DNA of 64,000 nt from Castanea sativa (Eukaryota; Streptophyta; Magnoliopsida; Fagales; Fagaceae). The stretch covers positions 23,028,501-23,092,500 of the forward strand of contig NC_134021.1 in assembly GCF_040712315.1 (NCBI RefSeq), written 5' to 3'. The notes beneath the pieces are model-generated. The model saw nothing but the letters and a program-made list of their open reading frames with translations. It searched no databases and was not told the origin of the DNA. This document shows, piece after piece, positions 33,946-46,284 of this stretch (the stretch's first letter is position 1; every line of letters starts with the position of its first letter). The translations under genes were made by a program, and so were the position numbers.

Positions 33946-36188
33946 CTATTTATGTTCGCTTTACATTCACGACCCTCTTATAGAAAAAAGTATTTTGTAT
34001 CAAAAAATACCACGTTATTCATATTAAAACTCAATAATAAGAGACGTGTATAAAATTAATTATTTATTAATATATATTCATCATTTATTAGAAGTAGTTA
34101 TTTTTTACTAAGGTATTTCACCTTTACTAAATTTTAATACCTTTGACATGGGTATCATTTAATACAAATACCTCCTTTCATGCACAAATTAGTAGAGGCT
34201 GGTTGTTAGCTAGGGACCAAACTGGCTAGTAGAATTTTAGCCGGAATAATTATTAACTAGTAATTGCCAGTTGGAATTTAATTTAATGGAATTTTAATCG
34301 GAGTAACTATTTATTGAGTTGGTGAGTCTTGTTGCCTACGGTACTTGTGCAGTAAGTGCCAGCCGACCTATACTAATATAAATATACTATTACTGTGTCT
34401 GTGTGGTACTATTTAAATGTTTTTATTTGTTAACCAAAAAAAAAAAAGTGTTTTTATTTTATTTTTTTGACATAAATGTTTTTATTTTATAACCGAACTT
34501 TTTTTGTCCCATATGAATTGTAATGTCTTCATTTTAGAGTAAAATTTTTTTTGCCTCCACCTATGAATGTTGCCATTTATTTGTATCACGTAAATTCTGA
34601 CATTTTTTTTTTCTTTAATCTTGCGATTTTGATTTATTTTCAGAAGACATGCCGTTATGTGTTTTTTTTACAATTTTTTATATTTTCTATAAAAGTAGAA
34701 TAATTTTTTTTTTTTAAATTAGTCTATAAACAAATGCTCTAATGACATTAGATTTATTTCAATAGAAATATTAACTTTTAAATGTTTTAAGAAATGGCTT
34801 GCTCGAACGACAAATTTCGAATGACGATTTAAAATTATATAAGGAACTGATGCAAATTAAAATCCAATATTTAACTCATCCAAATGTAGCATAAATTTGG
34901 TTTGCATGCTTTGGTTTGTTGGAGACACATACATTGTTCAATCAAAAAGTGGATGGGATATGAAATACCAGAATTTTTTTGAGGGAATATAACACTCACT
35001 ACTCTAAGGAATATTCCACCTAAAAAATACAGCGAAAGAAACTCGTCCCCTATCAAAATCCACCGAGGGACTAGTTTTTAACCAGAAGAAATTCCTTCTT
35101 CTCACAAGCCAAAGTCTGAAAATGACACTCGACATTCTGTCTGATTTCTATTCACACATGAGCTAGAGCTTATATTACACCAACTTGGAACAACCCTCCG
35201 AGCATGAAGAATGACAATTTACATTTTCAATACCAAAACATTTAATTAGAGTAAAAAACATGACCGAACAATCAAAAAACAACTAATAAGACCCATCAAT
35301 AAGACTTAGAAATCGTAAATTATACTTTAGAAACAAAAATAGCCACAACTAAAAGTCTCTCACAAGACCAAATTTATTGTTTCTCAAGAATATTATGGTG
35401 CCAAATTGTTTGTAGTTAAATAGCCATAACGCCCCCTAGAAATGCTGAAAAGTAATTTGTAATTAACTAATGGCTCTCTAGTTGTCAAAGAAAGAGGCAA
35501 TTCAATCTATATGTGACAGCAAAATGAATGGAAGCAACATGAAACTTACACCTCAAATGGCTGGGTGTCATTCAATGAGAAATTAAGCAAATTCTAGAGT
35601 TTGTTTTCTATAGTATTGCTGAAGCTTGAAACCGAACTAGTACTTCTATAAATATATGTAGTGAAGCAACGTTATATAGAATTGTAATGAAATGAATTAG
35701 CAACAAAGCATTTGCAAAAATTCCATGTTGATTCCGTATTTTGTTTGGTTTCGATTAACGTATTTAAGATTTTGATTTAAGTTTTAAAAAGTAAAAATTA
35801 TGTTTTTAAATAAGAAATTACATGGAAAAGTCTATTTATCCCGATCCGACATTAGATAAATCATTTTAATGCTCTAAGAGTTCAAATTCCAAAATTAGTA
35901 TTTTTAGCCAAAATTGATCAACGTTGACTAACCCTAATCGGGTCTAGTTAAAATGTTGACCAAAAAAGTGACCGTCTGATCGAGATAAAGTTTTTTTTCA
36001 AAATGATATTTATTGGGCTAAAATCGAAGTTGAAATAGATGAAATTCAATAAAACATCAAAATTCTAACTAAAAATACTATTTCATTATTTTTTATAAAA
36101 ATATTCTTTGGGGGCTTTCTCACGCAATAAATTATACAAATCCAGCCATAATGGGTGCAAATAACCTAGACCACATTAATGTATAATG
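33946..36188. other. AT-rich intergenic DNA, presumed old promoter side of the BAHD pseudogene
   Basis: No coding region or RNA gene recognised over 2.2 kb. Several T-runs occur. From about 35830 the text (GTTGACC-AA, GATC-GAGAT) resembles the non-coding LTR family seen again at 39140-39400. Confidence 0.35.
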
Positions 36189-36375
36189 GATTACATACAC
36201 CACCACGCACCCTTGGTGTGGTGGTTACTCCACAAGTATAAATGCTTGTGGGGTGTGGGGGGCAAGGGCCGGGGTTCAAGTCTCCAGGAGGGAGTATTAC
36301 ACACATATACACTTAGATTATGCTAGAGTAGAAATTCTATCTTATATCAACAAAAAAAAAAAAAAGATTACATAC
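36189..36375 (+). mobile_element. tRNA-derived SINE with perfect 10-bp target duplication
   Basis: The body is 36199-36365, about 167 bp including a poly-A at 36350-36365. An RNA polymerase III A-box-like TGGTGTGGTGG lies near 36214, and a canonical B box GGTTCAAGTCT is at 36273-36283. The flanks are identical: GATTACATAC at 36189-36198 and 36366-36375. This combination of split Pol III promoter, A-tail and exact duplication is diagnostic of a SINE. Confidence 0.9.
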
Positions 36376-37285
36376 TCTACGAAAAAAAAAGGGCTCGATA
36401 ATATCTCCTATGGAATTAGAGGAACTAATTTTTCAAGAAAAGTGCTACATAATTTTTTCCACGGCATCACTTCCTTTTTCAACTCAATATCTCAACAACT
36501 ATATAAGGTTAAAACCTATGGAAGTTAGACATCTAGAACTTTTCAGCAATGTCAAGTTTGAAGAAAATCGAGCTCTGGAAAACCTCCAAACAGCAACACA
36601 TAAAACATAATAGGATAAAGGGAAAAAATAAAAATAAAAAATAAAATATGGGGAAGGAGAGAATAGAGGAGATTTTAGAAGGTTAATGAGGTGACAGTAG
36701 GCACACACCATGGTGTGCGCCCACTTGGCCCTTTCTATAAGTAGGACTCCCTCTTAATCTTCAAACTATAATCCCACCTCCAAAAAAAAATTCCAACACC
36801 TATCAAACGTCTCCCAATCTCCCTCCCTCCTAGCTTAGAATGGGATTCAATAGCCTTTCTCCTGCAAGAAATTCTAGCCCTTTTTCTCCAAGAAAAACTC
36901 ATAGGTAAGCCTCCAAAGTTCTTCCTAGAGCTACTACCCTCACCCTCTTTACTTTATGTCATTTAATTTATTTTTTTTACATTATATTACGTATTTTCCA
37001 TGTTCTTTACTTTATGTCATTTACTTCTCTATGTTCTTGTGGGAGCTAAAACCCACTACACCTGGTTTGTTTAGACACCACAACTAATTTATATGTGAAA
37101 TTAGGGAGAATAGCTCACAATGAGAGGTCCCAAAAAGAAAAGAATAGTAACATTGATGGTGAAACTAGCATAAAACCTGAAGGAAAAAAAAAAAACCCTT
37201 TTTCCAAGCTATCCGAGGTGATTTTCTAGTTGCTTAATATGCATGCAACAATGGAATTAGGTTCAGTGTTTCCCTGATTTACCAA

Positions 37286-37288
<3 letters not shown>
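36376..37288 (+). mobile_element. Non-coding LTR-like fragment
   Basis: The segment AGACATCTAGAACTTT-CAG at about 36525 corresponds to AGACATCAAGAACTTTCCAAGG near 39546. A TATA-like CTATAAGTAGG occurs at about 36733, followed by a C/T-rich leader. This suggests an LTR of the same family as the block starting at 39014. Boundaries are not resolved. Confidence 0.3.

Positions 37289-37382
<94 letters not shown>
37289..37382. repeat. (CT)n microsatellite
   Basis: About 47 CT units with one interruption near its start; the longest CT tract in the window. Confidence 0.95.
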
Positions 37383-37384
<2 letters not shown>

Positions 37385-39013
37385 AAACCGTCCTACACCC
37401 TCTTCCTTGAATCATTTTCCTTTTATACTCTTGAGTCAGTGGGTTGTGTAGATATTACATTTTATACCCCTTACGACTTAGGCCTTCGTTTCCCAATGAT
37501 GTCGAAATTCTAAGGCCCAAGGTTGGTTTAGGGCCCAATTAGATTACAAATTGACTTAAGATATGTTAAAATGGAAAGTATAATTTTTAATGAGCAAATA
37601 AATCTGCGTACGCAAGTCTGATGCATGCTTACGCAAGCACGGACCAGCGCATGCAGCTAGGGTTTTAGAAACCTAAGAAAGACAAGTTTTCTGCATTAAA
37701 GACTGAGGTTTGGAATGAATCTCACATCGTGTGGGAGCAGTTCCAAACCCCAAATTTTCAACTATATAAAGCCTTACATGGTATATTTAAAAACACCCAG
37801 AAAATCCTAAAGGAAAACTTAAGATTTACTTGAAATAATGAATCAAAGAGGGAGTTTTTTACAAAACATTCTCAAGTTAATTTATTTGATTGGGACCTTT
37901 TCTGGTCTTGATCTTAGATTACTAATCACTTTTATATTTGATTGTGAATAGATTGATTGAGGGGAATGGTCAAAATCAAGCTTGAAAAACTTCTTGTTTA
38001 TGGTATTGAGTTCTAAAAATTTTCTTTTTCATTTCTTCATTTTGATTATTTTTTATTCTATTTTCTTGCTATATTTATATGTTAATATGTTTTTTTAGCT
38101 TAGGTTTTCTTTGCTTTATGATTTCATGCATGTTAGGTTGTTAGATTTTAGTTTTTTTCATTTTTTGCGTTTCCATGTTTCTGGGTTAAGGTTTAGGGTG
38201 TGTCTGTGTGCGCATGCATTCTACATGCGTACACAGGCTCGAAGTATATGTATGCATACAACTGACCTGTGTAGGCAGGCCTATGTATGCACACGCATAC
38301 TCGTGCCCAAAAACCGTAATCTGAGTTTTCTACTTTTGTTTCTTCATTTCTTTTACATAATATGCCTCTGTTTTGACCTTCTTGTATGTTTTTGAGTCTC
38401 TATTCATCTATTTAATTACTTGCTTGCCTATAACATCCTAGATTAGGGTTTCTTTCTTATATGTTGCTTCAACGCCATGAACATGCATTCACATGATCAT
38501 GCATTGATGCCATAATTGTTGTGATGCAGCAAGGTAAGTGAGGTAAGTTATGCATTCACATGAACATGCATTTTTGGTGATGAACATGTTTGTTTATTGT
38601 TTGGATACTATGCTTATATGATTGGGTATGTTTGATGTTAATATCTTGCCGCCAAGCCTATTGGTGTCCCCTTTAAATCAAAGTTGCATCATCACCATGT
38701 CTTAAATCTCCCAAAAATCTTTTGTTTTATCATTCATAGTTTCTCGTATCTACCAAGCTTTCCTCATAGTTGTTACATAGTTGTTAGTGTGTTTTCATAG
38801 CATCCAATGTTTGCATGATCGTTTATGTTGCCTAAAAAAAATGGAATTATTCTCAGATCTGTTGTAGCAACTCAACCTTATCAAGGTAAGACCGGTTTTA
38901 GCTTGTGAACAGTGCAATTTTTGCCCGCGTTTTGCGGGTGAAAAATTGCGGAATTACGTTCTTTATCCAACAACTTTCATTGCAATCGAGATGTTAGACA
39001 AAGAAGGGACAGC
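37383..39013 (+). other. Non-coding, LTR/leader-like sequence
   Basis: No gene recognised. A TATA-like ACTATATAAAGCC at about 37761 suggests an LTR promoter. Two blocks rich in alternating GCATGC/GTACGC steps lie at about 37605-37660 and 38205-38310. A stem-loop (GCAATTTTTGCCCGC / GCGGG-GAAAAATTGC) lies at about 38910-38950. Confidence 0.3.
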
Positions 39014-42000
39014 TGTAGATACCATATTTTGTCTGCCTTCGATTTGTGTGTCGAACCTTGAAAATTCCAAAAAATATTAACATTTCTCCATGGGCCTCGG
39101 AAACACCTACATTGACATGGTACAACTTGTTCAGGCATCGGAGCACTAGAAGTGTCATTTTAGGTTAAAATGACCAAAATACCCTTGGTTAACCTTGGGT
39201 TGACCCCAGGTCAAAATTGGTCAAAATATTCTAAAACAACATTTTTCATGCTTCTACGTCAAACCCGAGCTACTCGAAAATTTTGTCAACTTTGATCAAG
39301 TTTGACCCAAGGTTGACTCCCAAAGGCACAGAAATCCTTAATTTTGATCTAACTACCTAAACGGGTTGAAATTAGCTTCATTGTGAAGAGCAGCAAATTG
39401 CTTTTCTAACGACTATTCATGGGTCAAAATCAAAGTTAAAACAGTAAAGATATCTTGAAATCATGCTGGGCGCACCAGATCGCTTCCCAAGGCCATAACT
39501 TTCGATCCAACCATTGATTTTCAATTGTTTTAGTATTCTAGAAACTAGACATCAAGAACTTTCCAAGGACACTAAGATCAGCTTAATCGGAGTTCGGGAA
39601 GGCCTTCAAATATGTGATTGAAGTCAGAACCGAAAAGTTGGAGGAAAAAGACAAAATTGATGATGTCAGCATACCCGACTTGGCAGCCACTAAGTGGCCA
39701 CTATTAGGTTCTAAGACTTCAAGATCTAAATGTATTAGAACTTTAATGTGTAATGTTGGCAAACCATGATCAAAACTTAGAGTCTAGATTTAGGCTGCTC
39801 AAAGTGTGTTTATGTATAAAGTTGGAATCGAGTGTACTGCAGGATTTATTGGACTAAATCTGCAAGGCTCAATCGATCAAAAATTAGACTCAATCAATCG
39901 AACCTCGTGCAGATTATTTTTTCTGCTGATTTTCCAACTCAGCCCAAGCCCATTTAACATGTAGGATTTTATGTTTTATGTTTCATATAAATAGAAAAAC
40001 CCTAGCCACATTTTAGAGGTTGTTGATATGCTGTGTGTGTAAATCTTTTGTGAGATCTAGAGGTGTTTACCTTTATACACACTTAGGATTATCAAGATTA
40101 AGATTGATGTCGAGAACTTGGTGATCTCTTCAATTGCTATTTTCAAGAGTTTAAAGAAAAACACAAGTAGGGAACTTGTGGCTGCTGTGAATCTAAGAAA
40201 GAAGTAGTCCGTGGACTCGGAGCTGTCATGTGGCTGTAGTAGTAAGTTTTCTACTCGAGGTAGCATTAGGATGTTAGTGGTCTTAGTCTTTTTGTAAAAC
40301 TTCAATTCTTTCATAGTAGATCTTGTTTACCTTGAGGATAGCTAGGTTAAATCATCTCCAGGTTTTTTACTGGTTTGGTTTTGCTAGGTTATCATATCGT
40401 GTATTATTTACTTTTCCGCACTACTTTACATGATATAATTTGATTGTGTTAACCTAGATCTGAATAATTTATCTAAGTAATCACTTGGCTAAATAACTAG
40501 ATTAAACAATTTGTGTTTTAAGGGGTACGTACAGCCACCGGCCTCAAAACGCATGACAAACAGTTGTAAATACCCTCTAGACCCTCAAATTCACAACAAC
40601 AAAAAATTGGGCATTTTAGAGCACTTTTCTAGGCAGATTCTCTCTCTTTTCCTCTCTAAATTCTCTCCCAAATGCATCCAAAAACCTTTGATTCCTCTCT
40701 TTTCTCAACAATCAATAGGTAGTGTTCTTGCACTCTTTTTTCTCTCCTTGGTCTTAGGACCTTGGATTTGAGGTTCTAAGGGTGTAGATGTAGTTTTTTA
40801 GCTACAATCTACACATTTTGCTTTATCTTGCTTCATAACAAGTTTTATTGCTTTCCATAGTATAACTTTGCTTTATCTTGCTTCCTAGTATGTTTTATAG
40901 CGTTTTTAGCATGTCTCCTTGCTTTCTATCATATTTTATCTCTTTGATGATATTGGCGTAGCCTTCTTGGGCTAGGATAGGTCTACATATTGTGTTTGTA
41001 CTTAGATCTATAGGTTTATGTGCTCCTTGCCATGCTTATACTTAGATCTATGGGTTTATATGCTCCTTGCCATGTCTAGATCTACATGTTGGTTGCTATG
41101 TCATGTGCTTCTATAGCCTTTTTATCTCTTGATATGTCTTTTTCTTGTGTTTTGGCCCTTTAGGTAAGGTGTAGATCTAGATCTTGTGGTTTAGGCCTAC
41201 ACCCATACACCTAGGCCTATATCAAAGGGTTTGAATCATTTCCTTTACGCATGGCTATGCTTGCTTGCTTCTTTGCTTAATATCCATGTTTGCTCGTCTA
41301 GATCTAGGCTTTGCCATGCTTTTTGCCCTTCGTGGGCTTGTGCTTGTTAGTCCTTGGGGCCACTTGCTTGTGCGGTTACATCCGTCCCTCTTGTGGATTT
41401 CTTGGATGCAACCACTTGTGGGACACATCAACGTGATATTGGCGTGCTTGATACATACCTTTCTCCACTACATGCGATGATTTTATGCTTGCCTTGCTTG
41501 TTTTGTGCCACCCGTTTGGCTTTCTTTGCTTTTTTGCATTTTTGCACGCTTGCCTACATGTTGGTCATCAAGCCTAATTCCTACTATCTCGTGCGAGTTC
41601 ACACCTGTCTTTGATACACGAGACCTCGAGTCCTTTGTAGGAATTTTGTTTGATGGCACGTGTGTCGTTCCTACTCCAATCTCATGGAACTCCGAACACC
41701 CAATCCAAACCTAAATTTGTCCTCCTAGGACACCCCCTTTTGTTTGATAACATATTTGTTGGCCCCTGTGTGGCTCTCCTTGTTAGCGTGTCTCTTTGTA
41801 TGCTTTCTTTCCCCTCTTTGTTATCTCCTTTGCTTGTTTGCTGGCTTATTTCCCTTGTCATTTCATGTACATGCATGAAGCATGGACGCTTGGAGTGAGG
41901 GTGCAACCTCCTAGGCACAAGCAACAAGGGCAAGGATGCAAGCAAGAAGACGCAAGTCCAAAAAGGGCAATGTTCAGTAGATTAGGAGGCCTAGCCTCCC

Positions 42001-42420
42001 CGAGCGGTTTTCTCTCTCCCTCTCTTCTAGCCTCTTCTCTAGAGCATTGTATTAGGGTTTCCTCTCCATGTACCCTTTATTTTTCATGCACCTTGCTTGG
42101 GCCGCGTTTCCTAGGTATGAGAATGTCTATTTCACATTTCATCTACCTTATTGGGCCCTACCCTTAAGACATTGGCAATTTCTGCTTTATTTTCCTACTC
42201 TGTGTGATAGTATTGTGCATGATGTATGTATATCTATATATGCTTGTATATGGGTGATTGTGCACAGTGTATGATGGACCCTTTATGGCTATATGAGCGA
42301 CCCTCTCTAGCCATGAGTGCTCTTGACCTTGTAAAGTGGGTATGTGCCCAAGGCAATTGCTGTAGGTGCATATTCATGCAATATTGTGTGCACAATCATC
42401 GCAGTGTGATCGTCCCGATG
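39014..42420 (+). mobile_element. Large non-coding LTR/LARD-type sequence
   Basis: It begins TGTAGATACCATATTTTG, the kind of start used by plant LTRs that end GTGTCTACA; such an end occurs at 49543-49551. It is T-rich and without coding frames. A run of imperfect duplications at about 40816-41100 repeats TTTGCTTTATCTTGCTTC and TAGATCTATGGGTTTAT-TGCTCC. A copia-type LTR seems to be nested at 39754. It is described as a LARD-like non-autonomous unit by inference only. Confidence 0.3.
39754..40520 (+). mobile_element. Probable solo LTR, copia-type, right end uncertain
   Basis: It starts TGTTGGCAAACCATG. A TATA-like CATATAAATAGAAAAACCC lies at about 39985-40003, followed by a plausible transcribed leader (TTGTGAGATCT...). 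The end near AACAATTTGTG is not a clean CA and no flanking duplication was confirmed. Confidence 0.35.
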
Positions 42421-43270
42421 TATGTCACCAAGTGAAATTGGTTTCCCCGTGTATGTGACATGCATCAATATGTTTGATGCTTTGAGGGGCCCCAGCTCAT
42501 CCTAGCACGAGCATGTTGGCACGCGCCATATACACAGGTATGAAACCCTACCGGTGCACCATAGCGCACCAAACTCGAAACTCTGCCTGATTTTCGCCGT
42601 GAAAATTGGGCACCCTCGTTGCCATATTCTCACAGCAAAAGCTTGGTGAGAATAGTGTTTTATGTGCTATAACGCACTTGAGGCGAAGCGCTACTAGATT
42701 TCTGCCATGAAAATAAGGCGAAATGCTGCGGGATTTTCATCGTGGAAATTTGGCACTGAATCTAAACATACTAGGTAAGCATCGATTAAGACCACACCCT
42801 TTCCGAAACCAAACCTCAAAGTCCAATTTGTTTAAAACCCCGAAAGCTAATGCAAATAACTCCTTTTCAATTGCCAATATTCTTAAATTAAGATTTTACC
42901 AAAACAAAGAACTATCTACTGACAGGCATTATGGGGTACCTAACACCTTCCTCACACGTAACCAAACTTCCAAGCTCAAGAATCAATATTTTTTATACAT
43001 CCATATTAGATTAGGAAAAATGACTTTTTTCTTAGCGTAGGATTGGTAATAAAATCAAATAGAGTCCAGTGACCAATCACACCTTAGAAAAAACCCAATG
43101 ATTGGTGGCGACTTCACTTACCCTTGGTAACTCCATTAAAATTGACTCATATCCTAGTCACACACTAAAGGTATAACCCTCCTCCACAACACTTGAGCTC
43201 CCAAGCCTATGTGCGCGAGCGTCACTGCGATGGGTGGTTGAACCGCCACAAGGCATCGACAGTCCTGATC
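42421..43270 (+). repeat. 850-bp tandem unit, copy 1
   Basis: It starts ATGTCACCAAGTGA-AT-G-TTTCCCCGTGTAT and is repeated at 43271 with the same order of landmarks: GCACCATAGCGCACCAA, CTCACAGCAAAAGCTTGGT, GTGGAAATTTGGCACTGA, CCAATCACACCTTAGA and TTAAAATTGACTCAT. Copy 1 continues through CACACTAAAGGTATAACC to GGCATCGACAGTCCTGATC. Confidence 0.85.
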
Positions 43271-44014
43271 CATGTCACCAAGTGACATCGATTTCCCCGT
43301 GTATTCGACATGCATCAATATGTTTGTTGCTTTAAGGGGCTCCGGCTTGTCCTATCATGAGCATGTTGGCAAGCACCGTATACATAGGCATGGAACTCTG
43401 TTGGTGCGCCATAGCGCACCAAATGTGAAACTTCGCCAGATTTTCACTATGAAAATGGGGCACTTCCGTTGCTGTATTCTCACAGCAAAAGCTTGGTAAG
43501 AATAGTGTTTTGCGTACTATGACGCACCTGAGGCAAAGTGTTGCCAAATTTTTGCCATGAAAATATGGCAAAATGCTGCCGGATTTTCGTCGTGGAAATT
43601 TGGCACTGATTCCAAACACACTAGGGAAGTATCAATCAAGAACACAACCTTTCTGAAACCAAACCTCAAAACCCAATTCGTTTAAAGCCCCGAAACCTAA
43701 TGCCAATAGCTTATTTTCAATTGTCAATGTCCGAAAATTAGGATTTTACCAAAACAAAGGACTGTCTACGGACAAGCGTTGTAGGGTGCCTGACACCTTA
43801 CCCACACGTAACCAGGCATCCGAACTCAAGAATCAAGATTTTTTATCCATCCATATTAGATTAGGAAAAACGACCTTTTTTTTAGCCTAGGATCAGTAAT
43901 AAAATTAAATAGAGTCAGGTGACCAATCACACCTTAGAGAAAACCTAATGATTGGTGGCAACATCACTTACCTTTGGTAACTCCCTTAAAATTGACTCAT
44001 TTTCCAGTCACACA
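43271..44014 (+). repeat. 850-bp tandem unit, copy 2 (left part)
   Basis: It matches copy 1 up to AGTCACACA at 44014, where similarity stops. The missing right part (CTAAAGGTATAACC onward) resumes at 49557, preceded by ACACA. A 5.5-kb block therefore sits inside copy 2. Confidence 0.8.
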
Positions 44015-44084
44015 TGTGAGAGACCGCGCTCCTTGAAGGGGTGCTCTCAAAAAGAGATTTGGGTACTTAGGGCACCTCTCTTTT

Positions 44085-44400
44085 GGGTAAGGCGTAAATG
44101 CACTTTTAGTCCTACATTTTGTATCTTTTTCATTTTGGTCCCTACATTTTCATTTCACCACTTTTAGTCCCTAAATCAATTAACGCATTCCATTTTAGTC
44201 CTTACCGTTTCTCATTCAACAGAAATTGCTGATGTGGCAAACGACGTCTACTATTGGCACATTAAATGCTGATGTGGCCAATAAAAGAATATTAAAAATG
44301 CCACGTCAGCTTATAAATTAAAAAAAATTATTTATTAATTTTAACTAAATAAAAAAATTAAAAATAGATTGTTTAAAAAAGAAATTAAATTAAAAAAAAT
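44085..44400. other. MITE-like non-coding stretch
   Basis: It contains GTAAATGCACTTTTAGTCC and repeated TTTAGTCC-TA motifs, common at the ends of plant foldback or Mutator-type non-autonomous elements. No matching opposite end was found. Confidence 0.3.
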
Positions 44401-45415
44401 TCTTTACATTATGCTATTCCTAGTCATCATGAGTTCTTCCTCAAAATAAAGAACATACCAACATGGAACACGTAAAATCAAAGGGTACAGATCTACAAAA
44501 TACAAATACCTTCAAAGATTCAAAACACAAAAAATGCAAACCCAAACCCAAACCCAACCCTCAATCTCTAGCAAACCCAAAACATCACATGAAAAATCAA
44601 ACCCTCCATACAAACATCAAACCCACAAAACTCAAATTATCCTTTTTAAGATCTAGGGGTAGAGGAAAGGAATCGAACTCACGATCAGAGCCTTCTTCAG
44701 AGACGGAATCATCACAGGGCGGCGGAGGCCGCGGCGAATTGAAGTGTGAAATCTTGTTGTGGAGCTGTTCTTGTTGTGAGTAAGGACTATGAGTCTGTCT
44801 AGGGCTTATCACAGCAGTTTGTGGAGGCTCGCAGAGCTTGGAGTCGACGATATCTGCTGCTCCGGCTTTGGAACCAGCGATTGTGGTGGTGGCAGAGGAA
44901 GTGTTGGGAGTAGTAATGACGGAGCATAAGCGGTGGTGCGGAGGAACGTAATCGATCCTTCATTGTGAAGGTTTTAGGGTTTTGAAGTAGAAGAGAATTG
45001 TGAAGGTGAAGAAGAAGAAAAAGTGAAAGAGAGGAAGAGAGCATGCAAGGTTGAGAACTGAGGAGAACGGCGTTGTTTGAAGTAGTAGTTTTTTTGTTGG
45101 TGATTTAGTTAGATGGTTGCATTTGGTGATTCAGTTAGGCTTTTTTAAAACTGGGTTTGATGTTTGTATGGAGGGTTTGATTTTTCATGTGATGTTCTGT
45201 GTTTGCTAGAGATTGAGGGTTGGGTTTAGGTTTGTGTTCTTTGTATTTTGAATCTTTGAAGGTCTTTGTATTTTGTAGATCTGTGCCCTTTGATTTTATG
45301 TGTTCCATGTTGGCATGTTCTTGATTTTTTTAATTTCCTTGGCAACCAAACATATTAGTTGAGGAAGAACATGAACATGTTCTTCATGATAACTGGGAAG
45401 AACATAATGTAAAGA
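44401..45415. mobile_element. Foldback element with roughly 240-280 bp inverted arms
   Basis: The left arm 44401-44640 and right arm about 45135-45415 are reverse complements with good but imperfect match; the right arm is longer by small insertions. Shared landmarks (left/right reversed): TCTTTACATTATG, CCAACATGGAACAC-TAAAATC, AACCCTCAATCTCTAGCAAAC and ATACAAACATCAAACCCA. Such long arms suit a Mutator-like or foldback element. A flanking 9-bp duplication was not seen. Confidence 0.6.
44600..44962 (-). pseudogene. Gene-like fragment in the foldback core (possible Pack-MULE cargo)
   Basis: The core is GC-richer than its arms. One minus-strand frame stays open for about 110 codons without an ATG and reads through PPQTAVISPRQTHSPYSQQEQ and then NSPRPPPPCDDSVSEEGSD, a proline/serine-rich, disordered-looking segment. 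I do not recognise the source gene. Capture of host sequence between inverted arms is the inference; a chance open frame cannot be excluded. Confidence 0.3.
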
Positions 45416-45425
45416 TGTTAGGTTT

Positions 45426-46270
45426 ATTCTAGGGATCAAGCTTTGGCGAGATCACAAGAATAAGATGTTAGGCTTATCACAAACTAGGTATATAAATAAG
45501 GTTCTAGAACAGTTTAGCATGCAAAACTCCAAGAAATGATTACATCCTTTTAGACATAGAGTTCCTCTATCTGATGACCAAAGACCTAAGACTCTTGAGG
45601 AAGAAAATACAATGAGAAAAGTTCATTATGTTTCTGCAGTTGGAAGTCTCATGTATGCCACACTATGTACTAGACCATATATCTGTTATTCAGTTGGCAT
45701 GGTCAGCCGTTATCAGTCAAATCTAGGGCTCAAACATTGGCAAGCTATAAAGCATATTCTCAAGTATCTACGGAGAACGAGAGATTATATGCATGTTTAC
45801 CATAGTGAGAATTTGATTCTCATTGGTTATACAGATTCAGATTTTTAGTCAGATCTTGATTTCAAAAAGTCCACTTCAGGTTGTGTGTTCACCTTGGGAG
45901 GTGGGGCCATAAGTTGGAGGAATGTTAAGCAATCTTGTATTGCAGACTCCACTATGGAAGTTGAATATGTTGCGACTTGTGAGGCGGCAAAGGAAGCTGT
46001 TTGGCTCAAGAAATTCCTTTATGATCTTGGTATTGTTTTGCGACAATAGTGGAGCGGTTGCACAAAGATCCAAGGAATCATAAGAAAGGAAAGCACATTG
46101 AGATTAAGTACCACATTATTCGAGACATTGTTGCTCGAAGAGATGTAGTAGTAGCAAAGATTGATAGTGCAAGTAATCTAGCGGATCCCTTTACCAAAAC
46201 CTTGCCACAAAGGAATTTTGAGTCACATTTGGAAGGAATGGGAGTTAGATTAGTGCACAGTAGTCTTTAG
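45426..46270 (+). pseudogene. Copia pol C-terminus: end of RT and RNase H
   Basis: The first frame runs from ILGIKLWRDHKNKMLGLSQ at 45426 through YINKVLEQF and a TGA near 45537. It continues with YVSAVGSLMYATLCTRPYI (45630-45690) and YTDSDF at about 45830, then a TAG where W is expected. RNase H follows ([18 protein letters not shown]; the D-E-D set in STMEVEYVA). After a small deletion at about 46040 another frame gives HIEIKYHIIRDIV and NLADPFTKTLPQ, the copia terminal motif. Copia reverse transcription ends with this RNase H. All upstream domains and the 5' LTR are gone. Its 3' LTR follows at 46285. Confidence 0.85.
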
Positions 46271-46284
46271 GGCAAGTGGGAGAT
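46270..46284 (+). promoter_or_regulatory. Polypurine tract of the copia element
   Basis: GGGCAAGTGGGAGAT lies directly before the LTR start TGTTAAG; copia elements prime plus-strand synthesis here. Confidence 0.7.

Noticed and set aside
36199..36290. Possible tRNA gene
   Set aside because: A and B boxes are present, but there is no cloverleaf acceptor stem; the A-tail and flanking duplication make it a SINE.
41265..42274. Cluster of overlapping open frames rich in L, F and C
   Set aside because: T-rich non-coding LTR/LARD DNA; the frames overlap, none is homologous to anything I know, and several start in different phases.
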